Positions 7,988 through 16,640 of a stretch of 33,002 nt of DNA are shown here, piece by piece. Positions within the stretch are counted from its first letter, which is position 1; every line of letters begins with the position of its first letter. Where the stretch lies: the NCBI GenBank assembly GCA_016209865.1, contig JACQVL010000304.1, forward strand, positions 1 through 33,002, in the 5' to 3' direction. The notes under the pieces were generated by a model, which ran no database searches, was not told the origin of the DNA, and worked only from the letters and a program-made list of their open reading frames with translations. This DNA comes from Candidatus Latescibacterota bacterium (GTDB taxonomy: Bacteria > JAAXHH01 > JACQVL01). A program made the translations under genes and the position numbers.

Positions 7988-8281
7988 ATGACCACCACCA
8001 AGAAGGATTTGGTGGAATCTGTGAGCGAACAGCTCAAATTGAAAAGAGAAGAGGTGTTTCCGATCATCGATCAGGTGTTCGTCACGATGCGGAAGGCGTT
8101 GATGACCGGGCATCGGATCGAGATCCGGGGGTTCGGCGTGTTTGAGGTGAAGGCGACGAAAGCGCGGACATCGGCACGCAATCCGCGGACGAGCCGGCTC
8201 GTCTACGTGCCCCCCGGCAAGAAGACCCGGTTTAAACCGGGGAAACTCTTAAAGGAAGCCCTTCGGGAGAATCACGAGTGA
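7988..8281 (+). CDS. HU/IHF-family DNA-bending protein
   Basis: A 97-residue nucleoid protein that binds and bends DNA as a dimer. The N-terminal helices (TKKDLVESVSEQLKLKREEV) are followed by the family core GHRIEIRGFGVFEVKATKARTSARNP, which includes the DNA-minor-groove arm with RNPRT. The C-terminal block KKTRFKPGKLLKEAL is also typical and more like IHF than HU. GGAGG at 7977-7981 supports the ATG. Its last codons overlap the GTG of the next gene (GTGA, 8278-8281), so the two are one transcriptional and probably translational unit. HU, IHF-alpha or IHF-beta identity cannot be fixed by eye. Confidence 0.92.
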   Translation: MTTTKKDLVESVSEQLKLKREEVFPIIDQVFVTMRKALMTGHRIEIRGFGVFEVKATKARTSARNPRTSRLVYVPPGKKTRFKPGKLLKEALRENHE

Positions 8282-9120
8282 GCGGGCGGCCGGCCGTACG
8301 TCCAGGCGTCTGGGTCTGCGCGGGACTCTGGTTCCTCCTGGTCAGCCCGGTCGCTGCTCAGGACCAAGCGGAACGAAAAGCGCTGGAGTGGTTCCAGGCT
8401 GGCGAGTTCGAACGGGCAAAGGTCGCCTTCCAGGACATCCTTACCGCCCGCCCGAACGACCCCTTCGCCCGGTACTGGCTCGGCCGGGCACTGTTGGCGC
8501 GTCATGAATCGACTCTCGCCCGCCTGACCTTCTTCCAACTGTTGAACGTGTCCCCTGCTTCGCCCTACACCCTGCCTGCCCGGCTGGGCATCGCGGAGAC
8601 GTTCCGCGCCGAGCGCGCGTTCGCCGAGGCAGTCAAAGCCTATCTCAAGGTCGAAGTGGACTTCCCGGACAGCGACAGCCTCCGGGGCGTCCTCTTGCGG
8701 GCCGGCCAATGTCTTGAGGCAGCAGGAAAACCGAACGAAGCCCAGAGCGTCTACCGGCGACTCTTCGACCGGTTCCCCGCCAGCGCGGAAGCGCGGGAGG
8801 CGCAAGATCGCGTCACCGCCCTGACACTGGCATCCCCTCCGGGGACGGCCACGGCGACCCCACCGCCCGCTCGCTCCCAGCCCTCCGGTTTTACCCTTCA
8901 GGTCGGCACGTTCAAGGATCGGAGCCGGGCAGAAGCCCTGCGGGCGCGGGTCACGCAGGCGGGACTGCTGGCCGAGATCGTCATCGCGGCGGGCAAGGAA
9001 CGGAAGGGCTACCGGGTCCTGGCTGGCCGGTTTCCGACGGCAGACAAAGCCAAGATAGCCGCCAAACGGCTGAAGCAGGAGAAGATCATCACGGAATATC
9101 GCGTGGTGCGGGGCCCGTAA
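8278..9120 (+). CDS. Secreted TPR-SPOR envelope protein
   Basis: A 280-residue protein with a signal peptide (hydrophobic residues about 10-24, cleavage after PVAAQ or VAA). Three to four tetratricopeptide-like repeats follow at about 30-185 (ALEWFQAGEFERAKVAFQDI, AVKAYLKVEVDFPDSDSL, AQSVYRRLFDRFPASAEA), the style of YbgF/CpoB and outer-membrane assembly lipoproteins. After a proline-rich linker (192-204) comes a SPOR domain (about 205-278; FTLQVGTFKDRSRAEALRARV ending in YRVLAGRF), which binds denuded glycan strands at the division septum. It is probably periplasmic and linked to cell division or envelope maintenance. The GTG start overlaps the HU stop. Confidence 0.85.
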   Translation: MSGRPAVRPGVWVCAGLWFLLVSPVAAQDQAERKALEWFQAGEFERAKVAFQDILTARPNDPFARYWLGRALLARHESTLARLTFFQLLNVSPASPYTLPARLGIAETFRAERAFAEAVKAYLKVEVDFPDSDSLRGVLLRAGQCLEAAGKPNEAQSVYRRLFDRFPASAEAREAQDRVTALTLASPPGTATATPPPARSQPSGFTLQVGTFKDRSRAEALRARVTQAGLLAEIVIAAGKERKGYRVLAGRFPTADKAKIAAKRLKQEKIITEYRVVRGP

Positions 9121-9128
9121 TGGAAGGA

Positions 9129-9153
9129 GGGACACGGCGCGTCGTGCCCCTAC
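9129..9153 (-). repeat. GTAG-headed REP-like hairpin at the end of the M1 peptidase gene
   Basis: On the minus strand GTAG (9153-9150) is followed by a stem of GGGGCACG-type and CGTGTCCC arms (9150-9143 with 9136-9129, one G-T wobble). The TAG of the head is the stop codon of the peptidase gene. The layout matches the other GTAG palindromes at 13803, 24000 and 12015. Confidence 0.6.
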
Positions 9154-11711
9154 TCCACCTGGCAGTACACCGAAGAGTCGGGCGCGGGGTCGATCCGCTT
9201 CACGTCCTCCGGGACGCTCACCTCAAACCACTGTGACCGCCGGTTGTTCCAGACGGTATGATCCATGACTTTCCCGTCTTTCATTCGGATGCGCAGGGGA
9301 ACCGGCATCGTGAACACCCGGCCCGACTGCTGCTGGACGAGCATCCCCCGGACATAGTACTGTCCGTCCCCGTCCTGGGCGCTGGTGTATTCGACCCGGT
9401 AGACCGGGAACCCGATGTCCGTGATCCATTGGTCAAAGAACCACGCCATATCCTGGTCCATGACTCGTTCGACGACCTTTTTGAAATCTGCGGTCGTGAC
9501 GGGGCCCCGGAAAGCGCTCTGGTAGAAGGCGGTCAGGATGGAGAAAAATCGCTCATCTCCGCAGACCTGCCGGAGCATGTGGAACACCATCGCCCCCTTG
9601 TCGTAGACCACCCCCTGGTACGACGTCTTGAGCCGCGTCCCGAGGGAGATCGCTCCTTCGCGGTCCACTTGCGTCGCCTGGGCGACGTGATCCTTCAGGG
9701 CGTTGTGGAACTGTTTCTGCCCGGCCGTCTGCTCGATGAACAGGTCCGCCGCGTACGTCGCCAGTCCCTCCGCCAGCCAGTTATCCCGGTACGTCCGCGG
9801 GACGACGATGTTCCCCCACCACTGATGGGCGATCTCGTGCGCCAGAAACCCGGTGAAGAACCGCTGCACCCGGAACCGTTCGTTCACCGGCAGCATCCGG
9901 TCGAGGATATAATCGCTCCGGAAGTAGATGCCCCAGAGCATCAACAGGGACGGCACTCCCTGGCCGAACCCGTACGAATCGGGCATCTGAATGATGTCGA
10001 GCTTGCTGAACGGGTACGTGCCGAACGTCCCGCTGTAGAACGGCAGAGCGGCGTCGACGAGCTGCAGGATCTCTTTCTCCCGCGACGCGGATTCCTGCAG
10101 GTCCTTCTTCGCGTAGACGGTGACGTTCACCCCGTTCGTCGTGTTCGACCGCGTCCGGTACTCGGAGAAAATCACCCCGAACAGGTTGATCGGTCGTGTC
10201 GACTGCCATCGTGAGACGGAGTAGCCCGGTTCATCCCACTCCGCCTGCTTCTCCCCGGTGGCGACCGTGACGAGCGCGTGGGGGACGCGCATCTCGAGGT
10301 CGAAGTGGAACGCATCCCGGTCGGAATGGCGGGGCAGCCACTGCTCGTTGTACAGCGGCGCGAACGACGACGGTTCCGGCTGCTGGATGATGTCCCCGTC
10401 GTACTGGAACGTCAACGTCGTCCGTTCTCCTGCGCGCAGCGGCGTGAGGAGCGGGACGGCGAGGAACGACCCTTCGTGGATGAAGAGCGCCCCTTCCCCA
10501 TCCGCGTAAGTCACCCGCCGGACGTTGAGCCGGTCGTTCAGGAAAAAAGCCGCGATCGAGACGGAGTCCGCCAGCGCCGTGACTTCGACCGTCGTGGTGG
10601 CGGTCAGCGTTTTTTTGTTCTTCGCCACGATCCCTCGAACCCCGTACCGCTCGATATGGAGGTGGGCCTTGCTCACCTGATGACGAGCCGCGCCCTCGTC
10701 GGTCTTCGTGAAGTGACACCAGAGGACGGGCGGAGTCAGTTTAAAATTCCTGGGGAATTCTGTCTTCTGAACGAGGCTGACTTCTTCCAGCTCAGCGGGG
10801 TTGTAGGAGTAGACGAGCCAGTTCCTCGGAGGGGTATCGAATTCGGCCTGGAAAAACTCCCGGTCGGTCGGGATGAACGACCACTTCGACTTGAGGGGGT
10901 TGACGGTCAGCGTATAATCTTTCTCGACCTGGCGCAGGAGACTCTGGGCTTGCTTGAACACCCTCTGATGCTCGACCCGCTCCAGTCGCGCCCCGGCGGT
11001 GAGGTCGCGGTACCCATCCGGGGAGAGGAGGACGACCATCCGGGTAAATGGTCCGGTGAGGGAATCTCCCTGGGCATGGGAGAATTTCTTCAACTGCTGC
11101 CGCTCCACCCGGTCTGATGGGGTGAAGGTGAACTCGCCCTGGCCGACGATGACCGCCCGGCCGATGCGTCCATCCGCCGACGCGGGGACGAGGAACCCGT
11201 TCGTGACGTGGAACACCATCGAATCGCGACGGATCGTCAGGTCGTCGAACCGGTAGACCTCGGAGGGAGTGGGACGGAAGCGGTATCCCACTTGCGAGCG
11301 CAGGAGCGGCTTGAACCGTTGGGGAGCCCATCGATTCCCGTCCCACGCGAAGAAGACTTTCCAGAGTTCCGCCTCCAGATGGTCATCGTCCTCGAAGAAG
11401 ACGATGATATTCACTTCGGGCTTCGTGAGCACGGAGTCGACGGGGATGTCGAGCAAGAAGCGGAGCCGGGCATCGGGATGGCGCTCGGCGACGGGTCGGT
11501 CTTTGGGGCTCAACAGTTCATCTAAGGACACACGGTCGACCGGCTTGCCGTTCAGGGCCGCAGACAGCTTCGTGAGGGCCGTCGCGATCCCCCGGCCATC
11601 GACGCGCGACGGAGCGTCGGCCGCGTGCGCGGGGCGCGGGGCGAACAGCAGGCACAGGGAGAGTACGATCAGGTGTCTACGAAACCGGTCGAGCGGAGAG
11701 CTCGCGCTCAT
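9150..11711 (-). CDS. M1-family zinc aminopeptidase-like metalloprotease, exported
   Basis: An 853-residue protein with a signal peptide (basic RFRRH, hydrophobic core, cleavage after PAHA at about residue 30). The gluzincin signature is complete: H625-E626-x2-H629 with E648 19 residues later (HEIAHQWWGN...WLAEGLATY). A downstream YDKGAMVFHMLR segment is also typical of M1. The exopeptidase GxMEN loop is not recognisable; the region before the zinc site reads PDSYGFGQGVPSLLML. Peptide-end recognition may therefore differ from classical aminopeptidases. The N-terminal 300 residues are a divergent beta-rich region. GGGAG six bases upstream supports the ATG. It is monocistronic with its own promoter, and the stop codon lies in a GTAG hairpin. 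Confidence 0.9.
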   Translation of the reverse strand: MSASSPLDRFRRHLIVLSLCLLFAPRPAHAADAPSRVDGRGIATALTKLSAALNGKPVDRVSLDELLSPKDRPVAERHPDARLRFLLDIPVDSVLTKPEVNIIVFFEDDDHLEAELWKVFFAWDGNRWAPQRFKPLLRSQVGYRFRPTPSEVYRFDDLTIRRDSMVFHVTNGFLVPASADGRIGRAVIVGQGEFTFTPSDRVERQQLKKFSHAQGDSLTGPFTRMVVLLSPDGYRDLTAGARLERVEHQRVFKQAQSLLRQVEKDYTLTVNPLKSKWSFIPTDREFFQAEFDTPPRNWLVYSYNPAELEEVSLVQKTEFPRNFKLTPPVLWCHFTKTDEGAARHQVSKAHLHIERYGVRGIVAKNKKTLTATTTVEVTALADSVSIAAFFLNDRLNVRRVTYADGEGALFIHEGSFLAVPLLTPLRAGERTTLTFQYDGDIIQQPEPSSFAPLYNEQWLPRHSDRDAFHFDLEMRVPHALVTVATGEKQAEWDEPGYSVSRWQSTRPINLFGVIFSEYRTRSNTTNGVNVTVYAKKDLQESASREKEILQLVDAALPFYSGTFGTYPFSKLDIIQMPDSYGFGQGVPSLLMLWGIYFRSDYILDRMLPVNERFRVQRFFTGFLAHEIAHQWWGNIVVPRTYRDNWLAEGLATYAADLFIEQTAGQKQFHNALKDHVAQATQVDREGAISLGTRLKTSYQGVVYDKGAMVFHMLRQVCGDERFFSILTAFYQSAFRGPVTTADFKKVVERVMDQDMAWFFDQWITDIGFPVYRVEYTSAQDGDGQYYVRGMLVQQQSGRVFTMPVPLRIRMKDGKVMDHTVWNNRRSQWFEVSVPEDVKRIDPAPDSSVYCQVE

Positions 11712-11807
11712 CGCAATCTCCCTGATGAGGATCCCCCTGTCGTACAGGCTTCGGGGCAGGATTGAATGAGGGAATCAAAACCCAGGAAAGGGAATAACAG
11801 TGGACGT

Positions 11808-11836
11808 AAAGTATGCATCCGAGAATGTGGTGTCAA
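11808..11836 (-). promoter_or_regulatory. Promoter for the M1 peptidase gene
   Basis: Minus-strand TTGACA (11836-11831), a 17-bp spacer and TACTTT (11813-11808). The predicted leader to the ATG at 11711 is about 90 nt. Confidence 0.55.
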
Positions 11837-11896
11837 GCAGATTCTGCTCACCGGTCATCTCATGAATTGTGATGATTAAAATAGGTAACGGCTCTG

Positions 11897-12013
11897 ATGA
11901 ATTTTGACGATCAAAATCGGTAAAGACCTGTAGGGGCGAATCTTGTATTCGCCCCGATGCGGGCGATCACAAGGATCGCCCCTACGGATGACCTGTTTTG
12001 ATTATCAAATCTC
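11897..12013. repeat. 117-bp REPIN-like element, copy A
   Basis: Two GTAG-headed palindromes face each other. GTAGGGGCGAATC with TTCGCCCC forms the left stem (from 11930), and the right stem ends in GCGATCACAAGGATCGCCCCTAC (to 11984). The outer ends are imperfect inverted repeats of the form GAnnTTTGAnnATCAAAAnnGGT. Copy B at 25784-25900 differs at only two positions in my base-by-base comparison (115/117). Inverted pairs of GTAG-headed REPs are the definition of REPINs, mobilised in other bacteria by RAYT (TnpA-REP) transposases. No such transposase is in this window. Confidence 0.8.
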
Positions 12014-12014
12014 T

Positions 12015-12042
12015 GTAGGGGCGCAGCATTCTGCGCCCCTAC
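12015..12042. repeat. Perfect 12-bp-arm GTAG palindrome
   Basis: GTAGGGGCGCAG, loop CATT, CTGCGCCCCTAC. It has the same GTAGGGGCG head as the REPIN-like elements but a different inner stem, similar to the palindrome at 24000-24023. It lies one base after copy A. Confidence 0.75.
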
Positions 12043-12100
12043 AAAACCCCTACAACGATGGCCCATCTTGATCGTCAAATCTCATACAGGGTGACTCCTC

Positions 12101-13798
12101 ATGCCCATCATCCGTGCCCAGACTGTGGCCGTCCGCCTGGACGGCCAGGTTGACGACCTGTTCCGCGACGTCTCGTTCGAGATCAACCCGCGTGATCGAG
12201 TCGGCCTCATCGGACCGAACGGGTGCGGGAAGACAACCCTGCTCCGGGTGCTGGCCGGAGAACTCCACCCGGCGTCGGGCGACGTCATCCGGCCCAAATC
12301 CTGGAACGCGCCCGGCTATCTCCGTCAGCAATCGACGTCGGCGCGCGACTGGCCGGTGCTCGATGAAGTCCTCTCCGCATTCCCCGGAGTCGCAGACCTG
12401 AAAGGTCGGCTCGTCCGCCTCGAAGCCCAGATGCGAACGCTTTCCGGGGCGGCGCTCGACCGGACGGTCATCGAGTACGGAGAGGTCCTCGATACCTTCC
12501 ATCGGGAACGGGGGTACGAGATCGAACGTGAAGCGGTGGAGGCGCTGCTCGGCCTGGGGTTCACGGCGGAGGTACTCTCCCTTCCCGTCGGCCACCTGAG
12601 CAGCGGGCAACGGACACGAGCGGAGCTGGCGCGCCTTCTCATCCAGCCATCCGACCTGTTGCTCTTAGATGAACCCACGAACCATCTCGACATCGACGGA
12701 CAGGACTGGCTCGAACGATACCTGGAGAGGTATGCCGGGGCGGTGGTCATCGTCTCGCATGACCGGTATTTCCTCGACCGGACGGTCTCCCGCATCCTTG
12801 AACTGCGGCGTGGTCGTCTCCGGGAGTACACGGGCAACTATACGTTTTATGCCGGGCAGCGCCGGTTGGAGGAGGAACGCGCCTGGGAGGAGTACGAACG
12901 CGCGGGGAAGGAGGAGAAGCGGCTCCGCGCGGCGCTGACGGAGCGAAGACGGGTGGCCCGGAAGGTGCAGGGCAAACCCAAGAGCCGCACCTACGACCCT
13001 AAACAGGCGGATTTCTACGCGCACAAAGCGGCCAAAGTCATGAAACGGGCGAAGGTGCTCGAGCGGCGGGTGGAGCTGCAGATCGAACAGCAGCAACAAA
13101 CCAAACCATTCATCGAAAAACAGACCGCCCTGTCTTTCCCGTCTGTCACCGCGACCAGCGGGGTTGTCGTGCATGCGACCGGACTCACGAAGGGATTTGG
13201 CCAGAAAATCCTGTTCGCCGATGCCGCGTTCTACATCACCGGGGGCCAGCGAGTGGCGGTCATCGGACGCAACGGGGCGGGGAAGACGACGTTGCTCCGG
13301 GTGCTCCTCGGTCATCTTCCTCCCGATACGGGCGAGGTCCGGTTCGGACGCCGGGTGCAGGTCGGGTACTACGGGCAAGAGCAGGAAGGACTCAACACGG
13401 ACCGGACGATCTTAGAGGAAGCGATGTCTGCGGGGAGCGTGGACGAGACCTGGGCGCGGACGGTGCTCGGGGCGTTGCTCCTTCGACGGGACAAGGTCCA
13501 TGACCGGGTTCGTACGTTGAGTCTTGGCGAGAAAGGCCGCGTCATGCTCGCCAAACTCCTCCTCTCCGGAGCCAATTGCCTCGTCTTAGACGAGCCGACG
13601 AACCATCTCGACATCGACGCCCGCGAGGCGGTGGAGGGGGCGCTGGCGGAGTATCCAGGAACGGTCCTGTTCGTCTCGCACGACCGCCGGCTGATCGAGC
13701 GCTTAGCGGATGCGATCATCACCGTGGCGGACGGACAGGCGCGGTATTATCCGGGGACGTATGAGGAGTATGTGGAGAAAAGAGAAATGATGGCGTGA
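12101..13798 (+). CDS. ABC-F family ATPase (ribosome-associated type)
   Basis: A 565-residue soluble protein with two ABC ATPase domains and no membrane segment. Domain 1: Walker A GPNGCGKTT (about 38-46), signature LSSGQ, Walker B LLLLDEPTNHLD, His switch SHDRYF. Domain 2: Walker A GRNGAGKTT, signature LSLGEKGR, Walker B CLVLDEPTNHLD, SHDRRL. Between them lies the long charged coiled-coil linker of the ABC-F group (the P-site tRNA interaction region), about residues 250-335, rich in R, E and K. There is no C-terminal extension. ABC-F proteins act on ribosomes as translation factors (EttA, Uup) or give antibiotic resistance (Vga, Msr); which applies here cannot be decided. The ribosome site is weak (AGGGTGA). 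Confidence 0.92.
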   Translation: MPIIRAQTVAVRLDGQVDDLFRDVSFEINPRDRVGLIGPNGCGKTTLLRVLAGELHPASGDVIRPKSWNAPGYLRQQSTSARDWPVLDEVLSAFPGVADLKGRLVRLEAQMRTLSGAALDRTVIEYGEVLDTFHRERGYEIEREAVEALLGLGFTAEVLSLPVGHLSSGQRTRAELARLLIQPSDLLLLDEPTNHLDIDGQDWLERYLERYAGAVVIVSHDRYFLDRTVSRILELRRGRLREYTGNYTFYAGQRRLEEERAWEEYERAGKEEKRLRAALTERRRVARKVQGKPKSRTYDPKQADFYAHKAAKVMKRAKVLERRVELQIEQQQQTKPFIEKQTALSFPSVTATSGVVVHATGLTKGFGQKILFADAAFYITGGQRVAVIGRNGAGKTTLLRVLLGHLPPDTGEVRFGRRVQVGYYGQEQEGLNTDRTILEEAMSAGSVDETWARTVLGALLLRRDKVHDRVRTLSLGEKGRVMLAKLLLSGANCLVLDEPTNHLDIDAREAVEGALAEYPGTVLFVSHDRRLIERLADAIITVADGQARYYPGTYEEYVEKREMMA

Positions 13799-13802
13799 CA
13801 AG

Positions 13803-13876
13803 GTAGGGGCGATCCTTGTGATCGCCCGCATCGAGGCAAAGACCTGATACAGGGCGAATACAAGATTCGCCCCTAC
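13803..13876. repeat. REPIN-like element C between convergent genes
   Basis: The left palindrome begins GTAGGGGCGATCCTTGTGAT (13803) and the right one ends GAATACAAGATTCGCCCCTAC-type (to 13876), with a spacer that keeps AAAGACCTG of copies A and B. The two palindromes are in swapped order relative to copies A and B. It fills the whole 74-bp gap between the ABC-F stop and the copA stop, so it may serve as a two-way terminator. The TAG of its right GTAG head is the copA stop codon. Confidence 0.75.
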
Positions 13877-16104
13877 AACCTCCGTTCCACCCGCTTCAAC
13901 AACAGCGCGTTCGTCACGACGGAGACGGACGAGAACGCCATCGCTAAGCCGGCCCATTCGGGCCGGAGCAGGACGCCGAGCACCGGATAGAACAGCCCAG
14001 CGGCCAGGGGAATGCCGAGGACGTTGTAGAAGAACGCCCAGAAGAGGTTCTGTTTCACCTTCACCAGCGTCGCCCGTCCCAGCCGGATCGCCCGTTCCAC
14101 GTCTAACAGGTCGTTCCGGACGAGGACGATGTCTCCCGTCTCCCGCGCCACGTCCGCCCCTGAGCCGATAGCGATCCCGATGTCCGCGCGCGCGAGGGCC
14201 GGCGCGTCGTTGATGCCGTCCCCGACCATCCCGACCGTGACCCCCTGGCGCTGGTACTGTTCGATGATCTCGCTCTTGTGCTGCGGGAGCACCTCCGGGA
14301 CGACCTCATCCAGACCGACCGCCTCGGCCACCGCCCGCGCCGCCCGCTCGTTGTCGCCCGTGACCATCACCGTCCGGAGGCCGAGCGCCTTCAACCGCCG
14401 GATCGCCTCGGCGGCGTTCGGCTTGACTTCGTCCGCCAGGCCGATGATGCCGACGATTGTCCGATCCTGAGCGACGTACACGGTCGTCTTTCCCTGGGCG
14501 GTGAGCGCCTCGACGCGGTCCCGGACGGGGGCGACATCGATCCCGGCCGTCTCCATCAGCCGGGCATTCCCCACACGCAGGACGCCCCCGCCGTCGCGAC
14601 CGATGACCCCGCGCCCGCCATCCTCCTGCACGTCCGTCAGCCTGACGAGCTCAATCGCCCGCGCCTGGGCTTCCTGCACGACCGCGACGGCCAGCGGGTG
14701 GGTGGAGGCCTGTTCCCCCGATGCGGCGAAGCGGAGCACCTGCTCCCCGGTCAGCCCGTTGACCGGGATGATATCCGTCACGCGCGGCCGTCCAGCGGTG
14801 ATCGTCCCCGTCTTATCGAACAGCAGCACCTGGAGCCCGGCGACCTGTTCGAGCGCGGACGCCCGCTTAAACAGGATCCCCCGGTGCAGTCCGACTCCGC
14901 TCCCCACTAAGATGGCGGTCGGGGTCGCCAGGCCGAGCGCGCAGGGACAGGCGATGACGAGCACCGCCATCGTCGCGGTCAGCGCAAAGACGAACGAAGC
15001 ATGCAGGAGTCCGTACCAGACGAGGAACGTGAGCAGCGCGAGCCCGACGACGATCGGGACGAACACGCCCGCGACCGCGTCCGCGAACCGCTGGATCGGG
15101 GCTTTGTCCGCCTGTGCTTCCTCGACGAGCCGGACGATCTGGGCGAGAACCGTCTCCGACCCAACCCGGGTCGCCCGCACCGTAAGCACTCCGGAGGTGT
15201 TGATCGTCGCCCCGGTGACCGGGTCGCCCGGCCCCTTCTCCACCGGGAGCGACTCCCCGGTCACGAGTGACTCATCCACCGCCGCGTGCCCGTCGACCAC
15301 CTCGCCGTCGACCGGAATTTTCTCCCCCGGCCGCACGATGAGCCGGTCGCCGACGTTAACGGTCGAGGCGGGCACCTCCCGTTCCTCCGACCCGACGACG
15401 AGCCGGGCCCGGTCGGCCTGCAGCTCGAACAGCCGTTCCAGCGCCCGGCTCGCCCGGCCTTTCGCTCGCGCTTCCAGGAATTTGCCGAGCCGGACGAACA
15501 GGATGAGAAAGACAGCCACCTCGAAGAACTGGTGCTGGCCGGTGAACACGTCCGGGAGAAAGGTGACCAGGAGACTGTACACATAAGCGGACGTGATCCC
15601 CAGGGCGACGAGGACGTCCATGTTCGCCGTCCTATTCTTCAGCGCATAGTACGCCCCGCGATAGAACGCCAGCCCGGAGGTGAACTGAGCGCCGGTCGCG
15701 CAGAGGACGGTGAGGACCAGGACGGCGCCCGACAGATGACTGGACATCGAAGGGCCGACGGGGAGCATGGGGACAATCATCGGCAGGGCGAGAATGAACG
15801 TCCAGATCAGCCAGTTGCGGGCAGACCGGGCTTCGTCCGATTGCTCGGATCGGCGCGGTCTCGTCCCTGTCTGGACGAAGGCGGCGTAGCCCAGGTCTTT
15901 GACCTTGGCGGCGATGCGGGCCTGATCGACGGCATTCGGCGCGAACTCGACCGCCATCGTCTCGGCGGGGAGGTTGACGACGACTCGTTGGACGCCCGGC
16001 AACGCCCCCACGCCCTTCTCGATCGTCAGGGCGCAGTTGGCGCAACTCATCCCTTTGACCTGGAACGTCTGTTTTTCGAGAGAGGTTTCGACGGCAGTGT
16101 CCAT
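13873..16104 (-). CDS. copA: P1B-type copper-transporting ATPase
   Basis: Exports Cu(I) across the inner membrane using ATP. The 743-residue protein has one N-terminal heavy-metal domain with GMSCANC (C21, C24), then eight expected membrane helices. The TGES phosphatase motif appears as LVTGESLPV, and the ion site C386-P-C388 lies in [13 protein letters not shown]430 in DKTGTIT is the phosphorylated aspartate, followed by THPLA in the nucleotide domain and [12 protein letters not shown]. The last helix carries [17 protein letters not shown], the Cu(I)-type (P1B-1) signature. AGAGGT upstream of the ATG supports the start, 13 bp after the PC4-like gene, so the two are an operon. No CueR/CopY-like regulator is adjacent. 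Confidence 0.94.
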   Translation of the reverse strand: MDTAVETSLEKQTFQVKGMSCANCALTIEKGVGALPGVQRVVVNLPAETMAVEFAPNAVDQARIAAKVKDLGYAAFVQTGTRPRRSEQSDEARSARNWLIWTFILALPMIVPMLPVGPSMSSHLSGAVLVLTVLCATGAQFTSGLAFYRGAYYALKNRTANMDVLVALGITSAYVYSLLVTFLPDVFTGQHQFFEVAVFLILFVRLGKFLEARAKGRASRALERLFELQADRARLVVGSEEREVPASTVNVGDRLIVRPGEKIPVDGEVVDGHAAVDESLVTGESLPVEKGPGDPVTGATINTSGVLTVRATRVGSETVLAQIVRLVEEAQADKAPIQRFADAVAGVFVPIVVGLALLTFLVWYGLLHASFVFALTATMAVLVIACPCALGLATPTAILVGSGVGLHRGILFKRASALEQVAGLQVLLFDKTGTITAGRPRVTDIIPVNGLTGEQVLRFAASGEQASTHPLAVAVVQEAQARAIELVRLTDVQEDGGRGVIGRDGGGVLRVGNARLMETAGIDVAPVRDRVEALTAQGKTTVYVAQDRTIVGIIGLADEVKPNAAEAIRRLKALGLRTVMVTGDNERAARAVAEAVGLDEVVPEVLPQHKSEIIEQYQRQGVTVGMVGDGINDAPALARADIGIAIGSGADVARETGDIVLVRNDLLDVERAIRLGRATLVKVKQNLFWAFFYNVLGIPLAAGLFYPVLGVLLRPEWAGLAMAFSSVSVVTNALLLKRVERRL

Positions 16105-16117
16105 TCTTGAGACCTCT

Positions 16118-16378
16118 TTATCCCTCCTCCTGCTCGCCCGGCTTGATCAGGTCCCGTTCGATCAGGGCGGTCTCGAGTTTCTGCACCGACTCGCGGAACT
16201 GCGACCAGGCATCGAGTGCGACGGTAATTCCTTTCTTACTGGGCAGGTATTCCCCGTCCTTCTCATAGAAAATTCGGATATCGGCGTACTCACGCCCTTT
16301 GAAGGCGGTGATACTGAACCGGTATTCTTCCTGGCTATTTTTCGAGAAGCTGGCGATCGTGTCGCTGGGTTCAGGCAT
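16118..16378 (-). CDS. PC4/p15-like single-stranded-DNA-binding coactivator homologue
   Basis: An 86-residue protein whose central part, [35 protein letters not shown] followed by the amphipathic helix [18 protein letters not shown], fits the PC4 fold. That fold is a curved beta-sheet plus one helix that binds single-stranded DNA or RNA as a dimer. Bacterial members are little studied and are assumed to affect transcription or DNA repair. It is the first gene of a two-gene unit with copA, although nothing in it points to metal sensing (no Cys, one His at most). The assignment rests on pattern recall, not on a search. Confidence 0.75.
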   Translation of the reverse strand: MPEPSDTIASFSKNSQEEYRFSITAFKGREYADIRIFYEKDGEYLPSKKGITVALDAWSQFRESVQKLETALIERDLIKPGEQEEG

Positions 16379-16508
16379 AGCTGTTCACTCCTTCTCTCAC
16401 AGACGTGATTCCCTGTCTCTGATCACGATGTCTTCATCTATCACAGTCGAGGGAGGCCACAAAATCTCGTAAGGATACGTTTCTAAATGATTTATAGGTT
16501 CTATTTCT

Positions 16509-16537
16509 ACACTACGGCAACATTTTTGGTCTGTCAA
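16509..16537 (-). promoter_or_regulatory. Candidate promoter for the PC4-copA unit
   Basis: Minus-strand TTGACA (16537-16532) with TAGTGT 17 bp downstream (16514-16509). The -10 is poor, so activation may be needed. It lies back to back with the aminotransferase promoter, the two -35 boxes being 12 bp apart. The region 16379-16508 shows nothing else I can name. Confidence 0.4.
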
Positions 16538-16549
16538 GGAATTTTCATC

Positions 16550-16578
16550 TTGTCATGGGCCCCATTTTCTGCTATAGT
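16550..16578 (+). promoter_or_regulatory. Promoter for the aminotransferase gene
   Basis: TTGTCA (16550-16555), a 17-bp spacer and TATAGT (16573-16578). The start would be near 16585, leaving a leader of about 55 nt to the ATG at 16641. Confidence 0.65.
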
Positions 16579-16640
16579 AGAGTTGTTGTGTTCATCGGAT
16601 GAGGGTCGCTGACCCCTGGATCGACCTCGGGAGCGAATGT

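Larger units (their letters stand above)
11862..12083. repeat. Composite palindromic repeat region (389-bp gene-free stretch between M1 peptidase and ABC-F genes)
   Basis: An outer pair of degenerate element ends flanks a complete element. The left outer end (11862-11891) has the pattern GAATTGTGATGATTAAAAT, a diverged form of the inner left end GAATTTTGACGATCAAAAT. The right outer end (12047-12083, CCCCTAC then TTGATCGTCAAATCTC) is a diverged form of the inner right end, TTGATTATCAAATCTC (11998-12013). The inner element (11897-12013) and a separate 28-bp palindrome (12015-12042) lie between them. This looks like one element inserted in, or duplicated inside, an older copy. No gene was found in this stretch. 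Confidence 0.7.

Noticed and set aside
11897-12013. CRISPR array
   Set aside because: Repeats are inverted palindromes without regular spacers, and no cas genes are present.
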